Assembly (NCBI GenBank): GCA_020632665.1
Contig: JACKFC010000046.1
Location: 1 to 31,174 of the forward strand
DNA length: 31,174 nt
Direction: 5' to 3'
From: Deltaproteobacteria bacterium
GTDB taxonomy: Bacteria > Myxococcota_A > UBA9042
In this document: positions 24,270-31,174 of the stretch, in pieces
How the letters are laid out: each line of letters opens with the position of its first letter
Numbering within the stretch: position 1 is the stretch's first letter
Position numbers and translations under genes: made by a program
Notes under the pieces: generated by a model
Seen by the model: only the letters and a program-made list of their open reading frames with translations
What the model was told of the DNA's origin: nothing
The model's database searches: none

Positions 24270-25210
24270 GCAAGCGCGCGCGCCAGGCGACGGGGGCCGA
24301 CGCGTTCGAAGCCCACTACCAGGCCCGCTTCGAGGCGCGATGGCCCGGCTTGCGCACCGCCCTGCTCACACCACAACGGCATGCGATGCGGCTCAACCCC
24401 CGCGCAGCCGTGCGCGCCGCCGCGTTGCCCGACCACGCGCGGCCGCTGCCGGGCCTGCCGCAGACCTTCGCCCTCGACGACGCCGTCAGCGGCTTCGACG
24501 CCGCGACCGCCTACTTCCTCGATCCGGCGAGCGTCCGCGTCGCGACGCTGCTCGACGTCGCGCCCGGTCACCAGGTGCTCGACCTCTGCGCCGCGCCGGG
24601 CGGCAAATCGCTCGTCCTGGCCGACGCGCTCGGCCTCGCGATGCCGGGCGGCGACGGCACGCTGCACGCCAACGAGCCGTCGCCGGCGCGCCGCGGTCGG
24701 CTACGTCGGGTGCTGGAAGGGTGGCTCGGGGTTGGGGAGCAGGCCGACGAAGTGGATGCGCAGGCCCAGGTCTTCGGCCACGACGGTTCGCGCTGGGGGC
24801 TGCATCATCCGGGGGCATACGATCGGGTCCTGGTCGACGCGCCGTGCAGCTCGGAGCGCCACGTCTTCGCCGACGCCGCGGCGCTGGCACAATGGACGGC
24901 GGCGCGGCCACGGCAGCTGACGCAGCGGCAGGTCGCCCTGCTCTGCGCGGCGGTCGACAGCTGCCGGGCGGGGGGGCTCGTCGTCTATGCGACCTGCGCC
25001 CTCGACGAGGCCGAGAACGACGACGTCGTCGAGCGGGTCTTGCGCAAGCGCCGCGGCCGGGTCGTGGTCGATCGCGACGTCGCCGATACCGATCCGCGCC
25101 TCGCCGGAGCCGAGCCGACGGAGCTCGGCTGGCGTTGGCTGCCGGATCGCTGCGGCGAGGGGCCGATCTACGTCGCTCGGCTGCGGGTTGGCGAGCCGGC
25201 GGAGCCGTGA
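24266..25210 (+). CDS. RsmB/NOP family RNA (cytosine-5) methyltransferase
   Basis: S-adenosylmethionine-dependent C5 methylation of cytosine in rRNA or tRNA. 314 residues. Motif I is LDLCAAPGGKS (105-115); motif IV is DAPCSS with Cys194; motif VI is YATC with Cys244, the expected nucleophile. The family normally reads STCSL at motif VI; here it is ATCAL. The 100-residue N-terminal part is short, with no NusB domain, so it is nearer to YebU/NSUN-type or RsmF-like enzymes than to RsmB proper. It overlaps the upstream membrane gene (ATGA). With the pseudouridine synthase two genes downstream, this suggests a ribosome or tRNA modification cluster. The exact target base cannot be read from the sequence. 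Confidence 0.9.
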   Translation: MSKRARQATGADAFEAHYQARFEARWPGLRTALLTPQRHAMRLNPRAAVRAAALPDHARPLPGLPQTFALDDAVSGFDAATAYFLDPASVRVATLLDVAPGHQVLDLCAAPGGKSLVLADALGLAMPGGDGTLHANEPSPARRGRLRRVLEGWLGVGEQADEVDAQAQVFGHDGSRWGLHHPGAYDRVLVDAPCSSERHVFADAAALAQWTAARPRQLTQRQVALLCAAVDSCRAGGLVVYATCALDEAENDDVVERVLRKRRGRVVVDRDVADTDPRLAGAEPTELGWRWLPDRCGEGPIYVARLRVGEPAEP

Positions 25211-25276
25211 ACGGGGACGGTGGCACCGTGAACCGCGACGGTGGCGCTCCGCAGCCTTGCGCTCTAGGCTGAGCCC

Positions 25277-26329
25277 ATGCCGAGCCCGCCACGACCCGCC
25301 GAGCAAGTCCAGACCGCCTGCCTGCTGTTGCTGACCGCGATCGCGGGCGGCGCGGCGCTCTCGTGGCTGCGACCGGTGATGGTCCCCTTCGTCCTGGCGC
25401 TGATGCTGACCTACGTGCTGCGGCCGCCGATGGCGTGGGCGATGCATCGGCTGCGGACGCCGCGCTGGCTGGCCATCATCTTGGCGTTGGGCGCAGGCTT
25501 CCTGCTGCTGACCGCGGCCGGGATGCTGGTCGGAAAATCGGTCAGCTCGCTGACCAAGAACCTCGACGCCTACGAGTCGCAAGTGCGCACGCTGGTCCAC
25601 CGCGGCTCGGTCTGGCTGACGGCGCAGGGCCTGGACGTCGAGACGCAGAGCCTGGAGGCGCAATTCGCCAAGGCGCCGGTCGGGACGATGCTGATGCGGC
25701 TGACCAACGCGCTGCTCGACCTGCTCTCCAATACCTTCTTGGTGCTGGTCTTCGCGGTCTACCTGCTGCAAGGCGGCGCCGAGGCGGAGGCCGACGACGA
25801 CGCCGGCACCGATTCGCTGTGGCATCGCATCGACGAGCAGGTCAAGCGCTACGTGAACCTGAAGATCGGCCTGAGCGCGGCGACCGGCGCGGCGGTCTGG
25901 CTGATCTTGGCGCTGCTCGGCGTCGAGCTGGCGATGGTCTTCGGCGTGCTCGCGTTCGTCCTCAACTTCATCCCGAACGTCGGCTCGGTCGTGGCGACGC
26001 TGCTGCCGCTGCCGCTGGTGCTGGTCAGCCCCGACGTGAGCTGGACGACGGCGGTGCTGGCGCTGCTGCTGCCGGGATCGGTGCAGATGGTCGTCGGCAA
26101 CGTCATCGAGCCGAAGCTGGCGGGCAACTCGCTGGACCTGCACCCGATCACGGTGCTGCTAGCGCTGATCTTGTGGGGCATGATCTGGGGCGTGACCGGG
26201 ATGCTCCTCGCCGCACCGATGACCGCCGTCGCCCGCCTGCTGCTGGAGCAGATGCCGCTGACCCGACCTGTCGCCGAGTTGATGGCCGGGCGCTCCCCGG
26301 GAGCAGCGCGCACGGCCTCGGCACCGTGA
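25277..26329 (+). CDS. AI-2E family transporter (UPF0118)
   Basis: 350 residues with about eight transmembrane helices: two near the start, one at about 75-95, a large loop to about 150, and a C-terminal block. Family signatures are FVLNFIPNVGSVVATLLPLP (about 230-250) and the segment NVIEPKLAGNSLDLHP with LWGMIWGVTGMLLAAP after it. Members include the E. coli TqsA AI-2 exporter and Na+/H+ antiporter-like proteins; the substrate cannot be assigned. The 66-base gap upstream contains short GACGGTGGC direct repeats. The stop overlaps the next GTG start (GTGA). Confidence 0.93.
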   Translation: MPSPPRPAEQVQTACLLLLTAIAGGAALSWLRPVMVPFVLALMLTYVLRPPMAWAMHRLRTPRWLAIILALGAGFLLLTAAGMLVGKSVSSLTKNLDAYESQVRTLVHRGSVWLTAQGLDVETQSLEAQFAKAPVGTMLMRLTNALLDLLSNTFLVLVFAVYLLQGGAEAEADDDAGTDSLWHRIDEQVKRYVNLKIGLSAATGAAVWLILALLGVELAMVFGVLAFVLNFIPNVGSVVATLLPLPLVLVSPDVSWTTAVLALLLPGSVQMVVGNVIEPKLAGNSLDLHPITVLLALILWGMIWGVTGMLLAAPMTAVARLLLEQMPLTRPVAELMAGRSPGAARTASAP

Positions 26330-27210
26330 CGGCAGCGCCGAGCGACGACCTCGCGCGGCCGCGCCGGCTCGACAAATGGTTGGCCGACGGCGGGGCCGGA
26401 TCGCACGCCGAGATCGCGGCGCTGCTCGCCTCCGGCCGGGTCGCGGTCGGAGGCGTCGTCGAGCACCGCGGCAGCCGGTTGGTCATCCCAGCCGAGGCGG
26501 GCGTGACCATCGACGGCGCCGTGGTCGAGGCGCGACGGCCGCAAGTCTACGCCCTGCTGCACAAGCCGGCCGGCTACCTGACGACGCTCGCCGACCCGAA
26601 GGGCCGCCGCACCGTCGCCGCGTTGCTGCCCCCCGAGTGGCGCGTCGGCGTCGTCGGCAGGCTCGACCGGCCGACCACCGGCGCGCTGCTGGTCACCGAC
26701 GACGGCGACCTGAACAACCTGCTGACCAGCCCGGATTCGCACGTCTGGAAGCGCTACCGGCTGACGGTTGTCGGCGAGCTGGAGCCGGGAGATCCGCGCC
26801 TGCAGCAGCTCCGCGACGGCGTGGTCTTCCAGGGCACGCGCAGCCGACCCGCGCGCTGCGGCGTGGTCGAGGGCGCGAGCCTGCCGGGACGCGACGGCAC
26901 CCGCCTCGGCGTGCTCTGGCTCGAGATCAGCGAAGGCCGCTTCCGCCAGGTGCGGAAGATGGCGACGCAGGTCGGCTTCAAGGTCGTCCGGCTGCATCGC
27001 GAGGCGATTGGACCGCTGCCGCTCGGCGACTTGGCCGAGGGGGCTTGGCGGATGCTGACGGATGCCGAGGTCGAGGCGCTCTACGCGGTGGCGGGTGGGC
27101 GCGAGGCGCCAGCGACGCGGGCGTGGGCGGCGTTGTTGGCGCAGTGGGAGGCTGGTGCGCTCGAGGCGGTGGACGCGGGGTGTTTTGCGCGGTGTGTCAA
27201 GCATGGTTGA
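26326..27210 (+). CDS. RsuA/RluB-type pseudouridine synthase
   Basis: Isomerises a specific uridine to pseudouridine in rRNA. 294 residues starting at GTG 26326, which overlaps the permease stop by four bases. The N-terminal S4 RNA-binding domain (about 14-60: RLDKWLADGGAGSHAEIAALL) is followed by the catalytic domain with GRLDRPTTGALLVTDDG; Asp114 is the nucleophile. HKPAGYLTT and FRQVRKM are also family features. Candidates are RsuA (16S), RluB, RluE or RluF (23S); the KGRRTV segment favours the RluB branch. A C-terminal extension of about 40 residues beyond the catalytic domain is Ala/Trp-rich and unusual. Last gene of the housekeeping run. Confidence 0.92.
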   Translation: MTAAPSDDLARPRRLDKWLADGGAGSHAEIAALLASGRVAVGGVVEHRGSRLVIPAEAGVTIDGAVVEARRPQVYALLHKPAGYLTTLADPKGRRTVAALLPPEWRVGVVGRLDRPTTGALLVTDDGDLNNLLTSPDSHVWKRYRLTVVGELEPGDPRLQQLRDGVVFQGTRSRPARCGVVEGASLPGRDGTRLGVLWLEISEGRFRQVRKMATQVGFKVVRLHREAIGPLPLGDLAEGAWRMLTDAEVEALYAVAGGREAPATRAWAALLAQWEAGALEAVDAGCFARCVKHG

Positions 27211-27567
27211 CAGGTCGATCGGCGCGCGCGCTGTTGACGGCTCCCTTCCCGGCTTGGCTCAGGTCACGACCTGGTGCGTCACTTCAGTACGGCAACTCCG
27301 GCACCTCGAGGAGCACCTGTGGCCCCAAGCGCGGACGCTCGTCCTTGGCGGATCAGGTCAGCTCCCGTCGTGCCTTGAGGGTCATCGTAGCCTCCAATTG
27401 TTGTTTGGGGGCTTGTGGGGCGAACTGGCGCTGGGCGTCAACTTGGCAGGCACACCGGCTCCGACATTGGCCTCCCTTGCTGCGCGCAAGTCTTCTACAG
27501 CCCCGTGGCGCCATCGAAGGCTCGCTGCGCAACGAAGTCATCCATCACCGCCGGCATGGTGCGCCAT
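27211..27567. other. Gene-poor junction between housekeeping and defence genes
   Basis: 357 bases without a convincing gene. Composition is less GC-biased, with CAATTGTTGTTTGGGGG-like stretches. The only coding-like signal is the short minus-strand relic described at 27284-27385. No att site, tRNA or long inverted repeat is visible. Confidence 0.6.
27284..27385 (-). pseudogene. Possible transposase relic
   Basis: On the minus strand an ATG at 27385 with a GGAGG site five bases upstream opens MTLKARRELT, then hits TGA at 27355-27353. The same frame then stays open for 22 more codons to TGA at 27286-27284. MTLKARREL recalls the start of integrase-core (IS481-like) transposases, which normally continue with an Arg/Tyr helix; here that is missing. 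If correct, only the edges of an insertion sequence remain. Recognition rests on ten residues, so it is tentative. Confidence 0.3.
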
Positions 27568-30500
27568 CTACACCTCACCCTCAACAACCGACCAGACCGT
27601 TCGGTATACCGGACCCATGTCGCCGAGGGCGTCGCGCCACGGGACAACGCCCGTCTGCTTCAGGGTCGTTCGGAGCTCGGACAACGAAGTCTCTGCTGTG
27701 ACGCCTAGCTTCCCCGCTAGTGGGCCCGCAGCCTGGCGCGGCACGCCGATCAGGCGCAGCGAAAGCGCCGCGTCGCTATTGACACCGTAGTACACCCTCG
27801 CCGGCAAGTTACGCAGCGAGCGTTGCTCTTGCTCCGACAGGCCCTCGAAGTTGTCACGGAACGTCATGGTCTGCAGCGCCGCGAGCCCCCACGACGCCGT
27901 TTGGGCCAGCTTGCTGAACAGGCTTGTGCAGCACTTGGTCATCGAAGCGGTGGGATCGAGCGCACCGTCACGACTCGTCACCGGAAAATGCGTCGCAGCC
28001 ATCTCCGCCAACGATCTGCCCTGGACCCAATCGCAGACGATGCGAGCGAGCTTGTCGCCATCATGCTCCCGGCCGCCCAAAACGGCCTCGAGGTTCTCGC
28101 GCAGCTCGGGAACCTGCAAGAGCAATCCCATCATCGTCGCGAGGTGTGGCCGAGGTCCGGTGAAGAGGTCCGCGCTCCAGGCGTCCTCGCGCAGGCCCGA
28201 CTCAGAGAGCCGTCCGAGCGTGTTGCGCACGGTCTCCAGCGAGAAGCCGGTGCTGTCGACGAGCTTCAAGGGTTGGCCGGCGAGGTTGGCACCGTAACGT
28301 CGAACGCCGCGCACCAAGTCGGAAGCAAGCGTCGGATGGCTCCGGCGCAGCTCTTGAAAGCCCAGCGTGCCGCGCAGTACCTGCTCGACCTCGAGCGCGA
28401 ATTGCTCGTGGTCGCCGATCTGCCGATAGGTGTGGACGAGGTATTGCAGGAATGAGGACCAACTCGGCTGCCAGGCGAGCTGTTCGAGCGCAAGGAGTTG
28501 CCCTTGCGCGTGCGCCTGCTGGACCATCTCCACTAGCGTCGAATTCAGCGTGCCGACGTTGGTCGCGACATATGTTTCGAGCTGCCTGCGCTTCTCGGCG
28601 GTCGTCGCAGCCAGCGCGATGAAGCCGAGATCGCCCTGGTCGACCCGGCCGGCGCGTCCAGCAATATTCCAGAAGTCCTCTGGCGGCATGTCCTCGCCGT
28701 AGGGGTATTGATGCGAGGCCAACACGACGCCGCTCACGGGGAAGTTGACGCCCTGCGCGATCGTCGTGGTCGCGACGAGCACGTCGAGCTGCCCCCGCTC
28801 GGTCAGCCACTCGACCAAGGCCTTGGCCTCGTCGGACATGCCCGAGTGGTGAACGCCAACGCCGAAGTCGAGCAGTTCGGCGAGCGCGAACCCATCGCCG
28901 AACTCTGCCTCGAGGAAGGCTTTGGCGGCAGCGATCTCGGGTGCCGTGGATTGCCGCCTCAGTTCTTCCTGCCTGAACCGCGCGGCAATCGACCAGCTAT
29001 TGCGCGGCGTGCTAGCGAGCACGATGACGGCACCCCGGCCGCGAAGCTGCTGGGCGGTGGCGGCAGCGAGCGCGCCCTGGCCGCCCTTCGCGACAGACCA
29101 TGCCAAGCCCAGAGGTCGATTCGTCGGCAGCACCAGCGTTTCGGGCACGCTCAGCGTTCCCCTGCTCGTGTGCACGGTGGAGAGGCGGACCCGAAAGCCT
29201 GCTCGGCCCGTTGCCTGCTGCGGCTCGGCGACAGCGATGACCCGATCGTTCGGCACCCAATCGACGGCCAACTCGACGTTCGCGCTGCTATCGTGCGCCA
29301 ACCACTGCGCGATCTGCGCCGCATTGCCGATGAACGGCGTGAGCAACAAGAACTGCGCGTTGCGACACTCGCGGTTGATGGTCGCGAGCAACAACTCGAG
29401 CTTGAGACCGCGACTGCCGCCGCCGAGATTGTGCGCCTCGTCGACGACCACGAGCGTCAGCGGGCGGCCGATCTCATCCTCCCATCCGCCGCGGAGCATC
29501 AGGTCGAGCTTCTCGGGCGTCGTCACGAGAACCCGAAACTGCGTGTCGTGGTTCGCTTCGGTCAGCAATGCGGCTTCGATGCCGTCGATCTCCAGCGCCG
29601 GACTCACGCGCTCGACGTTGACTCCCAAAGGCGCGAAGTCTCGTCGGAGTCGCACCGCGACCTGCTTCACCAGCGCCCGAGTGGGCGCAAGGTAGGCCAC
29701 CCAGCCGCGCTCGGCGTCGAATTGGTTCAACGCCTGGAGGATGCGGAACTGAGCGATGAGCGTCTTGCCGCTCGACGTTGGCAAGCTCACGACAACGGCG
29801 CGATGACTCGAGCCAAGCAGGCCATCTTCCCGCAGGGTGCGCCGCTGCGGCGGCAGCATCTCGAACAGCGGCTGACTTCGGTCGCGGGACACCGCGGCCT
29901 CTACAAATCGCGTGACCCGACTGTTCACGGCACGGGTGACCGACCAGATGCTGTTGCTGACCACCGCGGCCCCCGCTCGCACGAGCAGACGTGTCAGCAG
30001 CTCGAGCTCGACGAGACCGCCATGGCCGCAGGCAACAATGGCGCGGTCGAACTGCGCCTCCAACTGCTGGGTGATGTCGTAGCGTCCGTCAGGTCCAGTC
30101 CCCTGCCCGACGAAGAATGCGAGCGTCTCGACTGCCTTGGCGAGGTGATACTCGGCCACGAGTTGCCAGCCGGGGCCCTTGTCTTGGCGCTGCTCCAGCT
30201 CGGCAAGGTACCTGGGCTCGCTCGCGCGCTGGGCTTCCCGCAGGGCCACGACGTTTGCCTGCACGCGGTCGAGGTCTTCCCATCCTTGCTTGCGAAACAC
30301 CCGCAGCCACGTGTCGAGGGTCGTGGCCCATACGCGGCGACCCCAGTCGGCGTCTTCCAGCGGCAACGTCGGGATGCCGTCATCGGCGAGGAGCCGCCGC
30401 GCATCCGCCGCTCGGTCGCCGATGACTGCGATGCACGTGATGCGAAGCAACCAAGCCGCGTTCTTGAGCGGATCGCTGGGTCGAGCGACCGACCGCAGCA

Positions 30501-30723
30501 CCTGAAAGGCGGCTACAGCGGCCCGGCGCAGCGCGTCGGCGTCGTCGCCCCCGAGCAGCTCGAACACCTGGAGCTCGAGCGCGTTGGCAACGGCCAGGAG
30601 CTCTGCGTCGTCGACCCGGTGCGTACCGTCGATGGCGAGAGCGGTGATGATCCGCCTGCGGTCGGCCTCGGAGCGAGCATGGCCGACTCGTTCGGCTCCG
30701 ATGGCGTCGAGGATCCAGCTCAT
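27568..30723 (-). CDS. Ski2-like SF2 helicase, HamB-like (Hachiman defence)
   Basis: 1051 residues from the ATG at 30723, which overlaps the upstream nuclease stop (ATGA). The first 290 residues are helical and of no known domain. Helicase motifs follow: I LPTSSGKT (Lys320), Ia APTRALVKQ, II DEAH (428-431), III as LLTPF instead of SAT, then in RecA2 the Ski2-type GVHHSGMS (623-630), motif V ATTTIAQGVNFP (651-662) and VI NIAGRAGR (686-693). The C-terminal 350 residues are helical. In Hachiman, HamB is a helicase of this class that senses damaged or phage DNA and unleashes the nuclease HamA. The neighbour is a matching nuclease, so this is likely HamAB or a close variant. Codon usage looks less biased than in the genes to the left, fitting acquisition by transfer. 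Confidence 0.78.
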   Translation of the reverse strand: MSWILDAIGAERVGHARSEADRRRIITALAIDGTHRVDDAELLAVANALELQVFELLGGDDADALRRAAVAAFQVLRSVARPSDPLKNAAWLLRITCIAVIGDRAADARRLLADDGIPTLPLEDADWGRRVWATTLDTWLRVFRKQGWEDLDRVQANVVALREAQRASEPRYLAELEQRQDKGPGWQLVAEYHLAKAVETLAFFVGQGTGPDGRYDITQQLEAQFDRAIVACGHGGLVELELLTRLLVRAGAAVVSNSIWSVTRAVNSRVTRFVEAAVSRDRSQPLFEMLPPQRRTLREDGLLGSSHRAVVVSLPTSSGKTLIAQFRILQALNQFDAERGWVAYLAPTRALVKQVAVRLRRDFAPLGVNVERVSPALEIDGIEAALLTEANHDTQFRVLVTTPEKLDLMLRGGWEDEIGRPLTLVVVDEAHNLGGGSRGLKLELLLATINRECRNAQFLLLTPFIGNAAQIAQWLAHDSSANVELAVDWVPNDRVIAVAEPQQATGRAGFRVRLSTVHTSRGTLSVPETLVLPTNRPLGLAWSVAKGGQGALAAATAQQLRGRGAVIVLASTPRNSWSIAARFRQEELRRQSTAPEIAAAKAFLEAEFGDGFALAELLDFGVGVHHSGMSDEAKALVEWLTERGQLDVLVATTTIAQGVNFPVSGVVLASHQYPYGEDMPPEDFWNIAGRAGRVDQGDLGFIALAATTAEKRRQLETYVATNVGTLNSTLVEMVQQAHAQGQLLALEQLAWQPSWSSFLQYLVHTYRQIGDHEQFALEVEQVLRGTLGFQELRRSHPTLASDLVRGVRRYGANLAGQPLKLVDSTGFSLETVRNTLGRLSESGLREDAWSADLFTGPRPHLATMMGLLLQVPELRENLEAVLGGREHDGDKLARIVCDWVQGRSLAEMAATHFPVTSRDGALDPTASMTKCCTSLFSKLAQTASWGLAALQTMTFRDNFEGLSEQEQRSLRNLPARVYYGVNSDAALSLRLIGVPRQAAGPLAGKLGVTAETSLSELRTTLKQTGVVPWRDALGDMGPVYRTVWSVVEGEV

Positions 30724-31174
30724 GCGGGCCCCCCAACTCCCGCAGCCCATTGGTTGATCGGTAGCGGGAGGTACCAGGCCATCAGCTCCGCCTGCGTCGG
30801 CGCGGCCAGGCGCCGGGCAAGGTGGCGTGCGCGGCTGGCGATATCCCGCTCGTCACATTCGGAGTCGCGCAGCAACACGCCGACGATGAGCAGGTCGTTG
30901 CCGGCCGACTCGAGGTAGCGCGTGACCGCAGAGCGATAGAGCGCACGGAGCGTGGCTGCCGTGCAGCGATGGTGGAGCCACTTGATCAAGGCGTGCTGCA
31001 CACCGAGGTTCTGAGCGTTGGTTTCGAGTTGCCAAGTCATGCCGCTGCGCCCGTACATCACTTGTGGCGGATGGCGCTGGTCCGTGGACGTCTTGACCTC
31101 ACCGAACAGGAACCGAGTTCCCGTGTCGTCACAACAGAATCCGACCAGATCTGCACCTGGCAGGCTGGCGTTCG
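30720..31174 (-). CDS. PD-(D/E)xK nuclease, HamA-like (DUF1837), C-terminal part
   Basis: The window ends inside the gene; the last 150 residues are visible (codons from 31172), the 5' part is missing. It contains a nuclease core: GADLVGF, a spacer, then FLFGEVKTS, that is D followed by ExK on adjacent strands. The next segment, PPQVMYGRSGMTWQLE, is followed by a helical region (HALIKWLHHR) and a strand LLIVGVLLRDSE. The order resembles DUF1837/HamA proteins as I remember them. HamA is held inactive by HamB and degrades DNA when released. Its stop overlaps the helicase start. The alternative is another nuclease paired with a Ski2-like helicase. Confidence 0.65.
   Translation of the reverse strand, partial: NASLPGADLVGFCCDDTGTRFLFGEVKTSTDQRHPPQVMYGRSGMTWQLETNAQNLGVQHALIKWLHHRCTAATLRALYRSAVTRYLESAGNDLLIVGVLLRDSECDERDIASRARHLARRLAAPTQAELMAWYLPLPINQWAAGVGGPA

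Noticed and set aside
28708..30918. A 736-codon + strand frame opposite the helicase
   Set aside because: The minus strand holds all SF2 helicase motifs; the + frame has none.

Overview
The window is uniformly GC-rich, with compact operons and strong G/C third-position bias. Several signs point to a Myxococcota-like (former Deltaproteobacteria) chromosome: a Hanks-type Ser/Thr kinase next to an FHA-sigma54 activator, TPR proteins with two C-terminal membrane helices, and lipoproteins with Asp/Ala-rich linkers and long cysteine-rich repeat arrays. The taxon is an inference; there is no rRNA here to check it.

Layout. 1-4718 (+): 3' part of DNA polymerase I, a DEAD-box RNA helicase with an RGG-like linker and a DbpA-type RNA-binding domain, and an unrecognised lipoprotein. 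4841-5488 (-): a stand-alone class III nucleotidyl cyclase, ended by a clear intrinsic terminator. 5633-12771 (+): a D-glucuronyl C5-epimerase-like protein, a secreted TPR/coiled-coil membrane protein, and, overlapping it by one base, a 1701-residue lipoprotein with about 55 CTDC-type cysteine repeats. 16100-12797 (-): a second, shorter TPR protein, again overlapping a small CTDC lipoprotein by one base, followed by an aldehyde dehydrogenase and a VOC protein in one operon. 16188-21152 (+): a membrane Ser/Thr kinase, an FHA-sigma54 activator, a near-consensus -24/-12 promoter, and an 11-repeat Stig1-like lipoprotein. 21272-27210 (+): a GGDEF protein, a polytopic membrane protein, an RsmB-like RNA methyltransferase, an AI-2E family permease and an RsuA-like pseudouridine synthase; the last four lie in a tight, mostly overlapping run. 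27211-27567: a gene-poor junction with a possible transposase relic. 30723-27568 and the window edge (-): a Ski2-like helicase translationally coupled to a PD-(D/E)xK nuclease, resembling the Hachiman (HamAB) anti-phage system.

How the parts may work together. The most coherent story is a surface or signalling module. The kinase could phosphorylate the FHA activator or its partner, the activator would open the sigma54 promoter directly downstream, and the product would be a cysteine-rich surface lipoprotein. Two copies of a TPR-plus-CTDC-lipoprotein cassette flank this on opposite strands, so three cysteine-repeat lipoproteins from two repeat families lie within 14 kb. The right edge looks like an accessory defence locus beside housekeeping RNA-modification genes.
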